A program made the translations under genes and the position numbers. A stretch of 64,000 nucleotides of DNA from CALJDF01 sp038121105. Lineage in GTDB: Bacteria; Pseudomonadota; Alphaproteobacteria; SHVP01. This document shows, piece by piece, positions 14,516 through 24,023 of the stretch; the first letter of the stretch is position 1; each line of letters begins with the position of its first letter. The notes under the pieces were generated by a model. It ran no database searches. It was given only the letters and a program-made list of their open reading frames with translations, and was not told the origin of the DNA. The stretch lies in assembly GCA_038121105.1 (NCBI GenBank), contig JAYONB010000002.1, forward strand, positions 1-64,000. Reading direction: 5' to 3'.

Positions 14516-16036
14516 ATGCCGGAACGCTTGTTGAAATTCGTCGATACCGTCCAAGAACGCCCAGAAAAAAGGGCAGCCTCGGCCCGGACGGGCGACTTTC
14601 AAGAAATCTACGAGCAATACCTGCGCCCGAAAGCGGCAGAGCAAGCCGCGCGCTGCTCGCAGTGCGGGGTGCCGTTCTGCCAAATCCACTGCCCGCTGCA
14701 CAATAACATTCCGGACTGGCTAAAAATGACCGCGGAGGGGCGACTCGAAGAGGCTTATGAGATCTCTTCGGCGACCAACAACATGCCGGAAATCTGCGGG
14801 CGTATTTGCCCCCAAGACCGGCTGTGCGAAGGCAATTGCGTCATCGAGAAAGGGTTCGAGTCGGTCACGATCGGGTCGGTCGAACGTTATATCACCGATA
14901 CGGCTTGGAATCAGGGCTGGGTCCTGCCGCCCAGGCCGCGCCTGGAACGCGATCAATCGGTCGGCATCATTGGGGCCGGTCCGGGTGGAATGGCGGCGGC
15001 GGAAGAACTGCGCCGCCTGGGCTACCAGGTTGTGGTTTACGATCGCTACGACCGCGTGGGCGGCTTGCTGATTTATGGCATTCCCAGCTTCAAGCTTGAG
15101 AAAGAGATCGTTCAGCGGCGCGCCGACCTGCTCAAGGACGGCGGCGTCGCGTTCAAGCTGAACTTCGAGGTCGGTCGAGACGCCACCCTTCAGGAACTTC
15201 GCGACCGACATGACTCTGTTCTGATCGCGACCGGCGTCTACAAGGCGCGTGATGTGGCGCTGCCGGGTGTCGGATTGGAAAACATTGTTCAGTCGATGAC
15301 CTACCTGACGGCGTCCAACCGAAAGGGCTTGGGCGACTCCGTTCCCGAATTCGAAAGCGGCGACCTAAATGCCGAGGGCAAGGACGTTGTCGTTTTGGGC
15401 GGCGGCGACACTGCGATGGACTGCGTCCGTACGGCGGTTCGACAGGGCGCAAAGTCGGTCAAATGCTTGTACCGCCGCGACCGGGAAAACATGCCGGGTT
15501 CTTTGCGCGAAGTGGAGCACGCCCAAGAAGAAGGCGTGGAGTTCGTCTGGCTGACCGCACCCGAAGCCTATCTCGGCGACGACGTCGTCCGAGGTGTCCG
15601 GGCGGTGCGCATTCGTCTTGGCGCACCAGACGCAACAGGTCGTCAGACGCCGGAGATTGTCGCGGGTAGCTCGCATGAAATCGCCGCCGACCTCGTGATC
15701 AAGGCATTGGGCTTCGACCCCGAGGACTTGCCCACGCTGTTCGACGAGCCTGGGCTCAGCGTCACCGGTTGGGGGACCGTTGGGATCGACTTCCGGTCGC
15801 GGATGACGAATCTCGATGGCGTATTCGCTGCCGGCGATATCGTCCGCGGGGCGTCGCTCGTTGTCTGGGCGGTGCGCGACGGTCGCGACGCGGCGGCATC
15901 GATCCATTCATACCTACAAGACAAAGTGGCCCGCGAACCGAAACAGACCGAAGGTTCCGAAAAGGGAGACAGCGATGACCAAGGCAAAGGAAAACGGAAA
16001 ACAAGCCGGCGCCGCGTTCGTCAAAGCGTGGGCTGA
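14516..16036 (+). CDS. gltD: glutamate synthase (NADPH) small subunit
   Basis: A 506-residue beta subunit that passes electrons from NADPH through FAD and 4Fe-4S clusters to GltB. Cysteine sets are CSQCGVPFCQIHCPLHNN and CGRICPQDRLCEGNC. The FAD motif is VGIIGAGPGGMAAAEEL and the NADPH-side motif VVLGGGDTAMDC. GDIVRGASLVVWAVRDGRDAA is the usual end of the fold. After it about 40 extra Lys/Arg/Asp-rich residues run on, the last 20 overlapping the gltB start (62 bases), so the protein is longer than typical. An AGGGG ribosome site precedes the ATG. Confidence 0.95.
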   Translation: MPERLLKFVDTVQERPEKRAASARTGDFQEIYEQYLRPKAAEQAARCSQCGVPFCQIHCPLHNNIPDWLKMTAEGRLEEAYEISSATNNMPEICGRICPQDRLCEGNCVIEKGFESVTIGSVERYITDTAWNQGWVLPPRPRLERDQSVGIIGAGPGGMAAAEELRRLGYQVVVYDRYDRVGGLLIYGIPSFKLEKEIVQRRADLLKDGGVAFKLNFEVGRDATLQELRDRHDSVLIATGVYKARDVALPGVGLENIVQSMTYLTASNRKGLGDSVPEFESGDLNAEGKDVVVLGGGDTAMDCVRTAVRQGAKSVKCLYRRDRENMPGSLREVEHAQEEGVEFVWLTAPEAYLGDDVVRGVRAVRIRLGAPDATGRQTPEIVAGSSHEIAADLVIKALGFDPEDLPTLFDEPGLSVTGWGTVGIDFRSRMTNLDGVFAAGDIVRGASLVVWAVRDGRDAAASIHSYLQDKVAREPKQTEGSEKGDSDDQGKGKRKTSRRRVRQSVG

Positions 16037-19000
16037 TAACGCCGCCTTCCTGTCGTCGAACGGTCTTTACGACTCGGCAAATGAACATGCCGCGTGCGGT
16101 GTTGGCCTTGTTGCAGCGGTCGATGGTCGCCCGCGGCGCGAGGTCGTGTTGGCGGGTATCGATGCCCTGAAGGCTGTATGGCATCGTGGTGCCGTCGGGG
16201 CCGACGGCAAGACCGGCGACGGCGCCGGGATTCACGTCCAGATTCCGCAGGACTTCTTCAAGCGACACGTGGCGCGCACAGGGCATGAGCCCTCCAAAGG
16301 GCTGCTTGCCGTGGGCCAAGTCTTTCTGCCCAAAACGAACTTCGCCGGACAAGAAGCGTGTCGTTCGATCGTCGAAACGGAAATTTTGCGGTTCGGTCAC
16401 CGGATCTACGGATGGCGCCAAGTGCCGGTCAATGCGTCGATCGTCGGCGAGGTTGCCAACGCAACGCGCCCCGAAATCGAGCAAATCATGATCGCGAACG
16501 GGCGCGGCGCGTCGGAGGAAGAATTCGAACGCGACCTTTACATTATTCGTCGCCGGATCGAGCGCCGCGTGATCGAACAGCAGGTTCGGAACTTCTACAT
16601 CTGTTCGTTGTCCTGTCGCTCGATCATCTACAAGGGTATGTTCCTGGCTGAACAGCTAACGGATTTCTATCCCGATTTGCTCGACGAACGTTTCGTTTCC
16701 AACTTCGCGATCTTTCATCAGCGCTATTCGACGAACACCTTCCCGACCTGGGAGTTGGCTCAACCCTTCCGCGCGCTGGCCCACAACGGCGAGATCAACA
16801 CGCTGAAGGGCAACGTCAACTGGATGAAGAGCCATGAAATACGCATGGTCTCGGAATATTTCGGCGACTACGGCGAAGACCTTAAGCCTGTGGTGCAGGC
16901 AGGTAGTTCCGATTCGGCGGCGCTCGACTCGGTCTTTGAACTACTCGTCCGCGCCGGTCGCGACGCGCCCGAAGTAAAGACTCTTTTGGTGCCGGAAAGT
17001 TGGTCCAACAAGTCCAATGTGCCCGAAGCGCAACAGGCCATGTACGCCTATTGCAATGCCGTGATGGAGCCCTGGGACGGCCCGGCGGCCATTGCCGCAA
17101 CGGACGGACGTTGGGTTATCGGTGGAATGGATCGGAACGGACTTCGCCCCTTGCGCTATACGCTGACCGAGGGGGGGCTTCTGTTCGTCGGGTCTGAAAC
17201 CGGCATGGTGCCGATCGACGAACGCACGGTGGTGGAAAAAGGTCGCGTCGGGCCGGGGCAAATGATTGCCGTCGATCTCGCCGAAGGAAAATTCTACCAC
17301 GACCGTGAAATCAAGACGCGTCTCGCCGCAGCTTATCCCTACGAGGAGTGGGCCAAGAACATCACTAGCCTCGATCAGAAATTGGTCGGCGACGCCGTCA
17401 TCCCAGCGATCGACCGCGACGACCTACGGCGTCGGCAAGTCTCGGTGGGCCATACCCTAGAAGAAGTCGAGTTGATCTTGCACCCGATGGTCGAGACCGG
17501 CAAAGAGCCGACGGGTTCGATGGGCGATGACACGCCGCTTGCCGTTCTTTCAAATGGGTATCGCGGCCTACATCACTTCTTCAGGCAACAGTTTAGCCAA
17601 GTTACCAACCCCCCGATCGACTCCTTGCGCGAGCGCCGGGTGATGAGCCTCAAGACGCGGCTCGGCAACTTGGGCAACGTCCTAGAGATCGATTCGAGTC
17701 AAACCAATATCCTGCAGCTCGATTCGCCGGTACTGACCTACGCCGAAATGGAACGGCTGCGCGAGCACCTTGGTACGCAAGCCGTCGAGATCGACTGCAC
17801 CTTCGAAGTGGGTCAGGAATCGCTCCGGGAGGCGATTGACCGCATCCGGGTCGAGAGCGAGGACGCGGTTCGTCGCGGGCCCGTGCATCTTTTCCTGACC
17901 GACGAGGCGGTATCCGAAAGCCGCGCGCCGGTGCCGATGATTTTGGCCGCAGGTCGTATCCATACCCACCTGGTCGAACAAGGGCTCCGCACGTTTTCGT
18001 CGATCAATGTTCGTTCGTCGGAGTGTCTCGATGTCCACTATTTCGCGGTCCTCGTCGGCGTCGGCGCGACGACCGTCAACGCCTACCTTGCCGAAGCGGT
18101 GATCGCCGACCGACATCAGCGCGGTCTGTTCGGCGATACCGATATCGAGACCTGTCTTGCGCGCTACAAGGAAAGCGTCGACTCGGGCCTTTTGAAGACG
18201 ATGTCGAAGATGGGCATCGCCGTGATCTCGTCCTATCGCGGCGGATACAACTTCGAGGCGGTCGGGTTGTCGCGCACAGTGGTTGCCGAGATGTTCCCGG
18301 GGATGGTGTCGCGGATTTCCGGCATCGGTTTGCCGGGTATCGAGAAAAAAGTTCTCGGCCAACACGCCAAAGCCTACGCCACCGATGTGGTGACGCTTCC
18401 CGTCGGCGGTCTCTATCGCTATCGCAACAAGGGCGAAGTGCATGCCTTTGACGGACGATTGATTCATCAATTGCAAACTGCGTTGGAGCAGGACTCGTAC
18501 GAAACCTACAGCCGCTATGCCGAGGCAGTGCATAAAATGCCGCCGGTGCAGCTTCGCGATCTGTTGGATTTCCAATCCGACCGGGACGCGCTTGCCGAGG
18601 ATCAGGTTGAATCTATCACCAAGATTCGCCAGCGGTTCGTCACCGGCGCGATGTCGCTGGGCGCGTTGAGCCCCGAGGCCCATGAGACCCTGGCGATCGC
18701 CATGAACCGCATCGGTGCGAAGTCGGATTCGGGCGAAGGTGGCGAGGCGCGCGAGCGTTTCTCGCCACGACCCAACGGGGACAACGCCAATTCCGAAATC
18801 AAGCAGATCGCCTCTGGGCGCTTTGGTGTGACCGCCGAGTATCTGAACAAGTGTACGGAAATCGAAATCAAGATTGCGCAGGGCGCGAAGCCCGGCGAAG
18901 GTGGCCAACTCCCGGGATTCAAGGTTTCGGAGTTGATCGCCAAGTTGCGACACTCGACGCCGGGCGTGACGTTGATTTCGCCGCCGCCGCATCACGATAT

Positions 19001-20531
19001 CTACTCGATCGAAGATTTGGCGCAGCTGATCTACGACCTCAAACAGATCAATCCCGATGCCTTGGTGAACGTGAAGCTCGTGGCCGAAGCGGGCATTGGG
19101 ACAATCGCCGCGGGCGTCGCCAAGGCCAAAGCCGACGTGATCATGATCTCGGGCTATTCGGGCGGCACGGGGGCCAGTCCACAGTCGTCCATCAAATACG
19201 CCGGAGTTCCTTGGGAAATGGGACTGACGGAGGTCAACCAGGTCCTGACGCTCAATCGCCTCCGCCACAAAGTTAAGCTGCGGGTCGACGGTGGGTTCAA
19301 GACCGGCCGGGACGTGGTGATCGCAGCCATGATGGGCGCCGAAGAGTACGGCATTGGCACAGCCGGTTTGGTGGCGATGGGGTGCATCATGGTGCGCCAG
19401 TGCCACTCCAACACCTGCCCTGTGGGGGTATGTACCCAGCGCGAGGATCTGCGGGCGAAGTTCGAAGGCACACCGGAAAAGGTGGTCAACCTTATGAGCT
19501 TCATTGCTCAAGAGGTGCGCGAGATTCTAGCGAGACTCGGATACAGCCGCCTGGATGAAATTGTCGGTCGTGCGGACCTGTTGATGCAGGTTAGTCGTGG
19601 CGCGGCCCATCTCGATGATCTCGATCTCAATCCGCTTTTGGTTCAAGCCGATCCGGGCGACCACCCCGCGGTGTTCTCGGTCGACGGGCGCAACGAGGTA
19701 CCCGATACCCTCGATGCACAGATGATCAAAGACGCGCATGAGGTGTTTGATCGTGGTGAGAAGATGCAGCTTGCCTACAGCATCCGAAATACCCATCGGG
19801 CGATCGGGACGCGGTTCTCGTCTCGTCTGGTCCGCCGGTTCGGGCCCGACGGGCTCAACCCCGATCACATCACGGTTCAGCTGCGTGGCTCGGCCGGGCA
19901 GTCGCTCGGCGCATTTGCGCTCAAGGGGCTCAAGCTCGTGGTTTCGGGCGATGCCAACGACTATGTCGGCAAGGGGCTCTCGGGGGGCACGATCGTCGTG
20001 CGTCCCGTCCCTTCCGCGCCGATTACCAGCAATGAGAATGCAATTATCGGCAACACGGTGTTGTACGGGGCGACATCCGGAAAACTTTTCGCCGCCGGCC
20101 AAGCCGGCGAACGATTTGCCGTCCGTAATTCCGGTGCCGAGGTCGTGGTCGAGGGCTGCGGCGCCAACGGGTGCGAATACATGACCGGCGGCACGGCTGT
20201 CATTTTAGGTCCCGTGGGCGAAAACTTCGCGGCAGGGATGACGGGCGGGATGGCGTTCATCTACGACACCGACGGTACCTTCGAGCAACACGTCAATCGT
20301 GAGCACGTCACCATTCAACGCGTACAGTCGACCTATTGGGACGATGCCTGTCGCCGCTTGGTCGAGGAACACGTCGCTGAAACGGGGTCGGCCTTTGCCG
20401 AAGACCTCCTCATTCACTGGGATTTGGAAATCGGCAATTTCTGGCAGGTCGTGCCCAGCGAGGTGATCGCGATGCTCGAACAGCCCCTTGTCGATGGTGA
20501 CGGCCAGACCGAGCTGGCGGCTGGCGACTGA
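15975..20531 (+). CDS. gltB: glutamate synthase (NADPH) large subunit
   Basis: A 1518-residue alpha subunit. A propeptide of 40 residues precedes the catalytic Cys in EHAACGVGLVAAVDG, the class II glutamine amidotransferase site. The central and FMN/2-oxoglutarate domains contain LISPPPHHDIYSIEDLAQLI and GTGASPQSSIKYAG. The 3Fe-4S cysteines are in CIMVRQCHSNTCPVGVC. The C-terminal beta-helix GXGXG domain has VVVEGCGANGCEYMTGGTAV. The ATG at 15975 is chosen because AAGGGAGA lies 6 bases before it and it begins a normal propeptide; in-frame codons further upstream are inside gltD. Confidence 0.96.
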   Translation: MTKAKENGKQAGAAFVKAWADNAAFLSSNGLYDSANEHAACGVGLVAAVDGRPRREVVLAGIDALKAVWHRGAVGADGKTGDGAGIHVQIPQDFFKRHVARTGHEPSKGLLAVGQVFLPKTNFAGQEACRSIVETEILRFGHRIYGWRQVPVNASIVGEVANATRPEIEQIMIANGRGASEEEFERDLYIIRRRIERRVIEQQVRNFYICSLSCRSIIYKGMFLAEQLTDFYPDLLDERFVSNFAIFHQRYSTNTFPTWELAQPFRALAHNGEINTLKGNVNWMKSHEIRMVSEYFGDYGEDLKPVVQAGSSDSAALDSVFELLVRAGRDAPEVKTLLVPESWSNKSNVPEAQQAMYAYCNAVMEPWDGPAAIAATDGRWVIGGMDRNGLRPLRYTLTEGGLLFVGSETGMVPIDERTVVEKGRVGPGQMIAVDLAEGKFYHDREIKTRLAAAYPYEEWAKNITSLDQKLVGDAVIPAIDRDDLRRRQVSVGHTLEEVELILHPMVETGKEPTGSMGDDTPLAVLSNGYRGLHHFFRQQFSQVTNPPIDSLRERRVMSLKTRLGNLGNVLEIDSSQTNILQLDSPVLTYAEMERLREHLGTQAVEIDCTFEVGQESLREAIDRIRVESEDAVRRGPVHLFLTDEAVSESRAPVPMILAAGRIHTHLVEQGLRTFSSINVRSSECLDVHYFAVLVGVGATTVNAYLAEAVIADRHQRGLFGDTDIETCLARYKESVDSGLLKTMSKMGIAVISSYRGGYNFEAVGLSRTVVAEMFPGMVSRISGIGLPGIEKKVLGQHAKAYATDVVTLPVGGLYRYRNKGEVHAFDGRLIHQLQTALEQDSYETYSRYAEAVHKMPPVQLRDLLDFQSDRDALAEDQVESITKIRQRFVTGAMSLGALSPEAHETLAIAMNRIGAKSDSGEGGEARERFSPRPNGDNANSEIKQIASGRFGVTAEYLNKCTEIEIKIAQGAKPGEGGQLPGFKVSELIAKLRHSTPGVTLISPPPHHDIYSIEDLAQLIYDLKQINPDALVNVKLVAEAGIGTIAAGVAKAKADVIMISGYSGGTGASPQSSIKYAGVPWEMGLTEVNQVLTLNRLRHKVKLRVDGGFKTGRDVVIAAMMGAEEYGIGTAGLVAMGCIMVRQCHSNTCPVGVCTQREDLRAKFEGTPEKVVNLMSFIAQEVREILARLGYSRLDEIVGRADLLMQVSRGAAHLDDLDLNPLLVQADPGDHPAVFSVDGRNEVPDTLDAQMIKDAHEVFDRGEKMQLAYSIRNTHRAIGTRFSSRLVRRFGPDGLNPDHITVQLRGSAGQSLGAFALKGLKLVVSGDANDYVGKGLSGGTIVVRPVPSAPITSNENAIIGNTVLYGATSGKLFAAGQAGERFAVRNSGAEVVVEGCGANGCEYMTGGTAVILGPVGENFAAGMTGGMAFIYDTDGTFEQHVNREHVTIQRVQSTYWDDACRRLVEEHVAETGSAFAEDLLIHWDLEIGNFWQVVPSEVIAMLEQPLVDGDGQTELAAGD

Positions 20532-20579
20532 TCGACGGGGTATTTCGGCGAGACGTGCGAACGGGGTACGTTAGCGGCA

Positions 20580-21248
20580 ATGTTGGAACTCCATCATTTC
20601 TGGTTGTGTCCCTTTAGCCGCAAGGTCCGAATCGTCCTTGGTGAGAAGGAACTGCCTTTCGAATTGCGGTTCGAGAAATACTGGGAGCGGGCCGAGACCT
20701 TTCTCGTTCTCAATCCTGCGGGGCAGGTGCCGGTCCTCGTCGAAGAATCAGGCGTCCCGCTGGCCGATAGCGCCGCGATTTGCGAATACCTGGACGAACG
20801 GCACCCGGATCGACCGATGATCGGATTCGATGCGCTCGCCCGTGCCGAAACCCGGCGATTGGTCGCCTGGTTCGACGGAAAGTTCTACGAGGAAGTCACG
20901 CGGAACATCGTGGACGAAAAGGTGCTTAAGCGTTTCATGCGCATGGGGCAGCCCGCTTCAGAAGCGATTCGCGCCGGACAGCAAAATCTTTCGTATCACC
21001 TCGACTACATCGGCTGGCTGACCGAACGGCGCAATTGGCTCGCGGGAGAGGATTTCAGCCTGGCCGATGCCGCGGCGGCGGCACACCTTTCGTGCCTCGA
21101 CTATTTGGGTGATGTTTCGTGGGATCAACACGGACCGGCCAAAGATTGGTATGCGCGTGTGAAATCGCGGCCGAGCTTTCGCGGTTTGCTGTCCGATCAC
21201 ATTTCGGGCCTCACTCCTCCCAAACACTATGCGGACCTCGACTTCTAG
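20580..21248 (+). CDS. FzlA-like glutathione S-transferase family protein
   Basis: A 222-residue two-domain GST fold (thioredoxin-like LCPFSRKVRIVLGEKELPFE, then an all-helical domain with WLAGEDFSLADAAAAAHLSCLDYLG). It resembles FzlA, the alphaproteobacterial GST homologue that binds and curves FtsZ filaments at the division site. A Trp at residue 35 (EKYWER) sits where FzlA has its FtsZ-contacting Trp, and the C-terminus ends HYADLDF; the extreme C-terminus of FzlA is required for FtsZ binding. This match is from memory, so a generic GST remains possible. It overlaps queG by 20 bases. Confidence 0.75.
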   Translation: MLELHHFWLCPFSRKVRIVLGEKELPFELRFEKYWERAETFLVLNPAGQVPVLVEESGVPLADSAAICEYLDERHPDRPMIGFDALARAETRRLVAWFDGKFYEEVTRNIVDEKVLKRFMRMGQPASEAIRAGQQNLSYHLDYIGWLTERRNWLAGEDFSLADAAAAAHLSCLDYLGDVSWDQHGPAKDWYARVKSRPSFRGLLSDHISGLTPPKHYADLDF

Positions 21249-22380
21249 ATCCGATCCCGGTGTCACCGCCATTCAAGCGGCAATCCGGGATCGCGCGTTG
21301 GAAGAAGGGTTCGATGTCGTCGGCTTTGCCGATGCGGACCTGGGCGACGAACCGGGCCGTCGTCTGGATGCCTTCATTGCACAAGGGGCGCACGGCGACA
21401 TGGATTGGCTGGCCGCTCGTCTGGCCCACCGTCGGCACCCGAACGCCTTGTGGCATGAGGCACGTTCCGTGATCTCGCTCGGCTTCAACTATGGGCCCGA
21501 GGTCGATCCTATGGCGGCGGTCCGCCGACGGGACCGCGGCGCGATATCGGTCTATGCGCGGGGCGACGACTATCACGACGTGATGAAAAAGCGTCTCAAA
21601 GCGGTGGGCCGCTGGGTTGGCGAAACGCTCGACACCGACGTCAAGGTATTCGTCGATACAGCCCCGGTGCTTGAAAAGCCGATCGCTGCCGCGGCGGGCC
21701 TAGGTTGGCAGGGCAAGCACACGAACCTCGTCTCACGGCAATTCGGATCCTGGCTTTTTTTGGGCGAGATCTATGTCGCCGCGGCGTTAACGGCCGACGA
21801 GGCGCAGGTCGACCACTGCGGCACCTGTAAGCGATGCTTGGAGGCCTGCCCGACCGATGCGTTTCCCGCGCCCTATCAGTTGGACGCGCGGCGCTGCATT
21901 TCCTATCTCACGATCGAACACAAAGGTCATATCGATCGCGCGCTCCGGCCTCTTATCGGCAATCGACTCTACGGCTGTGACGATTGCCTTGCGGTCTGTC
22001 CGTGGAATCGGTTTGCCCAGACGTCGCGTCACGCGCAATTGCGGGTACGCGAGGAATTGGACGATCCGCCGCTAGCGATGCTCGCTAAGCTGGATGACGC
22101 GGCGTTTCGTCAGCTCTTTCGCAAGTCGCCAATCAAGCGCACTGGGCGGGCACGGTTTGTGCGCAATGTGGTGATCGCCATCGGGAACAGTGGCAACCAG
22201 GATCTCTTGCCGGTCGCAATCGATCTCTTGAGGGATGATTCGCCTTTGGTTCGGGCGATGGCGGTCTGGGCGGTTGGGCGTCTTGCCGACCGCCCGACTA
22301 CTGAACGGCTTGCGCACCAGTATCGTGACGACCCTGACGACGCGGTGCGCGACGAATGGCGGACGGAGGCAGCACAATGA
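21229..22380 (+). CDS. queG: epoxyqueuosine reductase
   Basis: A 383-residue cobalamin and iron-sulfur enzyme performing the last step of queuosine formation in tRNA. Two 4Fe-4S motifs are clear: CGTCKRCLEACPTDAF and CDDCLAVCPWNRFA. The N-terminal B12-binding part includes SLGFNYGPEVDP and the catalytic Asp region VFVDTAPVLEKPIAAAAGLGWQGKHTNL. A HEAT-like repeat (LLPVAIDLLRDDSPLVRAMAVWAVGRL) closes the protein, as in E. coli QueG. It overlaps the genes on both sides, so it is part of a tightly coupled operon. Confidence 0.95.
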   Translation: MRTSTSRSDPGVTAIQAAIRDRALEEGFDVVGFADADLGDEPGRRLDAFIAQGAHGDMDWLAARLAHRRHPNALWHEARSVISLGFNYGPEVDPMAAVRRRDRGAISVYARGDDYHDVMKKRLKAVGRWVGETLDTDVKVFVDTAPVLEKPIAAAAGLGWQGKHTNLVSRQFGSWLFLGEIYVAAALTADEAQVDHCGTCKRCLEACPTDAFPAPYQLDARRCISYLTIEHKGHIDRALRPLIGNRLYGCDDCLAVCPWNRFAQTSRHAQLRVREELDDPPLAMLAKLDDAAFRQLFRKSPIKRTGRARFVRNVVIAIGNSGNQDLLPVAIDLLRDDSPLVRAMAVWAVGRLADRPTTERLAHQYRDDPDDAVRDEWRTEAAQ

Positions 22381-23246
22381 CGAACAAGCTTCTTTGTCTA
22401 GGCATGGGATATGTCGCTACGGCATTGGCAAGCCGGTTGGCTGCCGAAGGCTGGGAGATCGCCGCAACTTGCACCAGTACGGAAAAGCAAGCGTCGCTTG
22501 CGGACAATGGGTTCGGCGCGGCGCTGTTCTCACCCGACCACGATCTTGCCCCATCGATCCTAGAGGGCGTCACCCATATTGTGTCGTCGATCCCGCCCAA
22601 CGAGGCCGGCGACCCCGCGGCGGCATGGCTCGCGCAGTATGCGGACCAAACCGCAGCCGTCAGCTGGGCGGGTCTGCTGTCCACGACCGGTGTTTACGGC
22701 AACCGCGACGGCGCGTGGGTCGACGAGAACTCGGAATTGCGCCCGACAAGTCCCCGCAGCCGTCGTCGCGTTGACGCTGAGCGCCAGTGGCACGCGCTTC
22801 ACCAAACCCATGGCTTGCCAGTCCATATTTTTCGGCTTGCTGGCATCTACGGGCCGGGTCGCAATCCACTCGAGCGCATTCGGAAGGGCGCCGCCCAGCG
22901 GATCGTAAAGCCGGGCCTGAAGCTGTCGCGGATTCATCGGGACGATATCGTGGGCATCCTCTGCGCCTCTATCGCGCAGCCCAACGCAGGAGCGATCTAC
23001 AATGTGGCGGACGACGAACCAGCACCGCCGCAAGATGTCGTGACCTTCGGATGTTCGCTTCTCGGGGTTGCACCGCCTCCCGAAGAGGATTTCGCCTCCG
23101 CGGAGATGTCGCCGATGGCGCGGAGTTTCTACCTAGACAACAAAATGGTGGGGAACGGTCGGCTCCGGGACGAACTCGGCTACGCGCTGGCATATCCAAC
23201 ATACCGCGAAGGGCTCAAGGCGCTCCTTGTCGATCCACTTCGATAG
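22377..23246 (+). CDS. NAD(P)-dependent SDR family protein (YeeZ-like)
   Basis: A 289-residue extended/atypical SDR. The Rossmann motif is LCLGMGYVATALASRLAAEG, the mid-region LLSTTGVYGNRDGAWVDE, and the nucleotide-sugar-epimerase-like segment FRLAGIYGPGRNPLERI. The classical YxxxK pair is not evident in the usual place (SPRSRRRVDAE), as in YeeZ-type proteins, so catalytic activity is uncertain. The start ATG overlaps the queG stop (ATGA). The last 32 bases are antisense to the 3' end of the hydrolase gene on the other strand. Confidence 0.83.
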   Translation: MTNKLLCLGMGYVATALASRLAAEGWEIAATCTSTEKQASLADNGFGAALFSPDHDLAPSILEGVTHIVSSIPPNEAGDPAAAWLAQYADQTAAVSWAGLLSTTGVYGNRDGAWVDENSELRPTSPRSRRRVDAERQWHALHQTHGLPVHIFRLAGIYGPGRNPLERIRKGAAQRIVKPGLKLSRIHRDDIVGILCASIAQPNAGAIYNVADDEPAPPQDVVTFGCSLLGVAPPPEEDFASAEMSPMARSFYLDNKMVGNGRLRDELGYALAYPTYREGLKALLVDPLR

Positions 23247-24009
23247 CAGCAAGCCGACAGGTCTCCTCGACGGTCGCAACGATTTGCGCGAGTTGATCTG
23301 GCGCCGACAGCCGATGGTCGCCGCCTTTGATGAGGTTGATCGCAACATCGTCGCTGGCAAAAGCCTCGGCCGTGCGCACGGCATGCTGCCACGGCACATC
23401 GGGATCGGCCATGCCGTGGACCAAGCGGACCGGGCCGGAAAAGGGGATCGGTTGCCGCAACACAAGGTGTTGTCGCCCGTCCTCGATCAGGCGCATCGTG
23501 ATGGGGGTCGGTTCGGGGTCGTAGGGCGAAAGTTCCAGGTAAACGCCGTCGACCTCCAAGGCGTGGCGGATCGACGGATCGAATGTCGCCCACATCAAGT
23601 CTTCGGTAAAATCCGGCGCCGCGGCGATCCCGACCAACCCAGCGACACGGTTCGGGCGTGCCAAGGCCGCCAGAATCATGAGCCAGCCGCCCATGCTCGA
23701 GCCGACCAGGACCTGTGGGCCGCTGGAAAGCTGATCGATGACGGCGATTGCGTCATCGCGCCAGCGGCTGATCGTGCCGTCGGAAAACTCGCCGCTCGAT
23801 TGACCGTGGCCGAAATAGTCGAACCGGACAAAGGCGCGGCCGGCTTCTGCGCAGGCATGCTCCAACGCGGTCGCCTTCGTGCCGGTCATATCGGAGCGAA
23901 ATCCGCCCAGAAAAATCACGCCCGGCGTTTCGCCTCGCGTAGAATGATACGCGAGGTGCATATTGGCCTGGCGCGTCAGCGCTTTTGGGGAGCTTTCAGC
24001 GTCGTTCAT
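23215..24009 (-). CDS. alpha/beta hydrolase (ABHD10-like serine esterase)
   Basis: A 264-residue alpha/beta hydrolase. The nucleophile elbow is VGSSMGGW, the acid is probably in HGMADPDVPW and the histidine in GGDHRLS; an oxyanion-side loop is IFLGGFRSDMTG. The overall pattern, with RFDYFGHGQSSG, resembles the mitochondrial thioesterase/esterase ABHD10, but the substrate is unknown. It is divergent from the glycosyltransferase gene (14-base gap) and overlaps the SDR gene tail to tail. Confidence 0.85.
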   Translation of the reverse strand: MNDAESSPKALTRQANMHLAYHSTRGETPGVIFLGGFRSDMTGTKATALEHACAEAGRAFVRFDYFGHGQSSGEFSDGTISRWRDDAIAVIDQLSSGPQVLVGSSMGGWLMILAALARPNRVAGLVGIAAAPDFTEDLMWATFDPSIRHALEVDGVYLELSPYDPEPTPITMRLIEDGRQHLVLRQPIPFSGPVRLVHGMADPDVPWQHAVRTAEAFASDDVAINLIKGGDHRLSAPDQLAQIVATVEETCRLAAIEVDRQGAP

Positions 24010-24023
24010 GAGTCATTGATCGC

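Noticed and set aside
17682..19511. 609-codon open frame on the minus strand antisense to gltB
   Set aside because: It lies wholly within gltB, whose FeS and FMN motifs are clear. The translated product is Arg/His-rich without any family feature, as expected for an antisense frame in GC-rich DNA.
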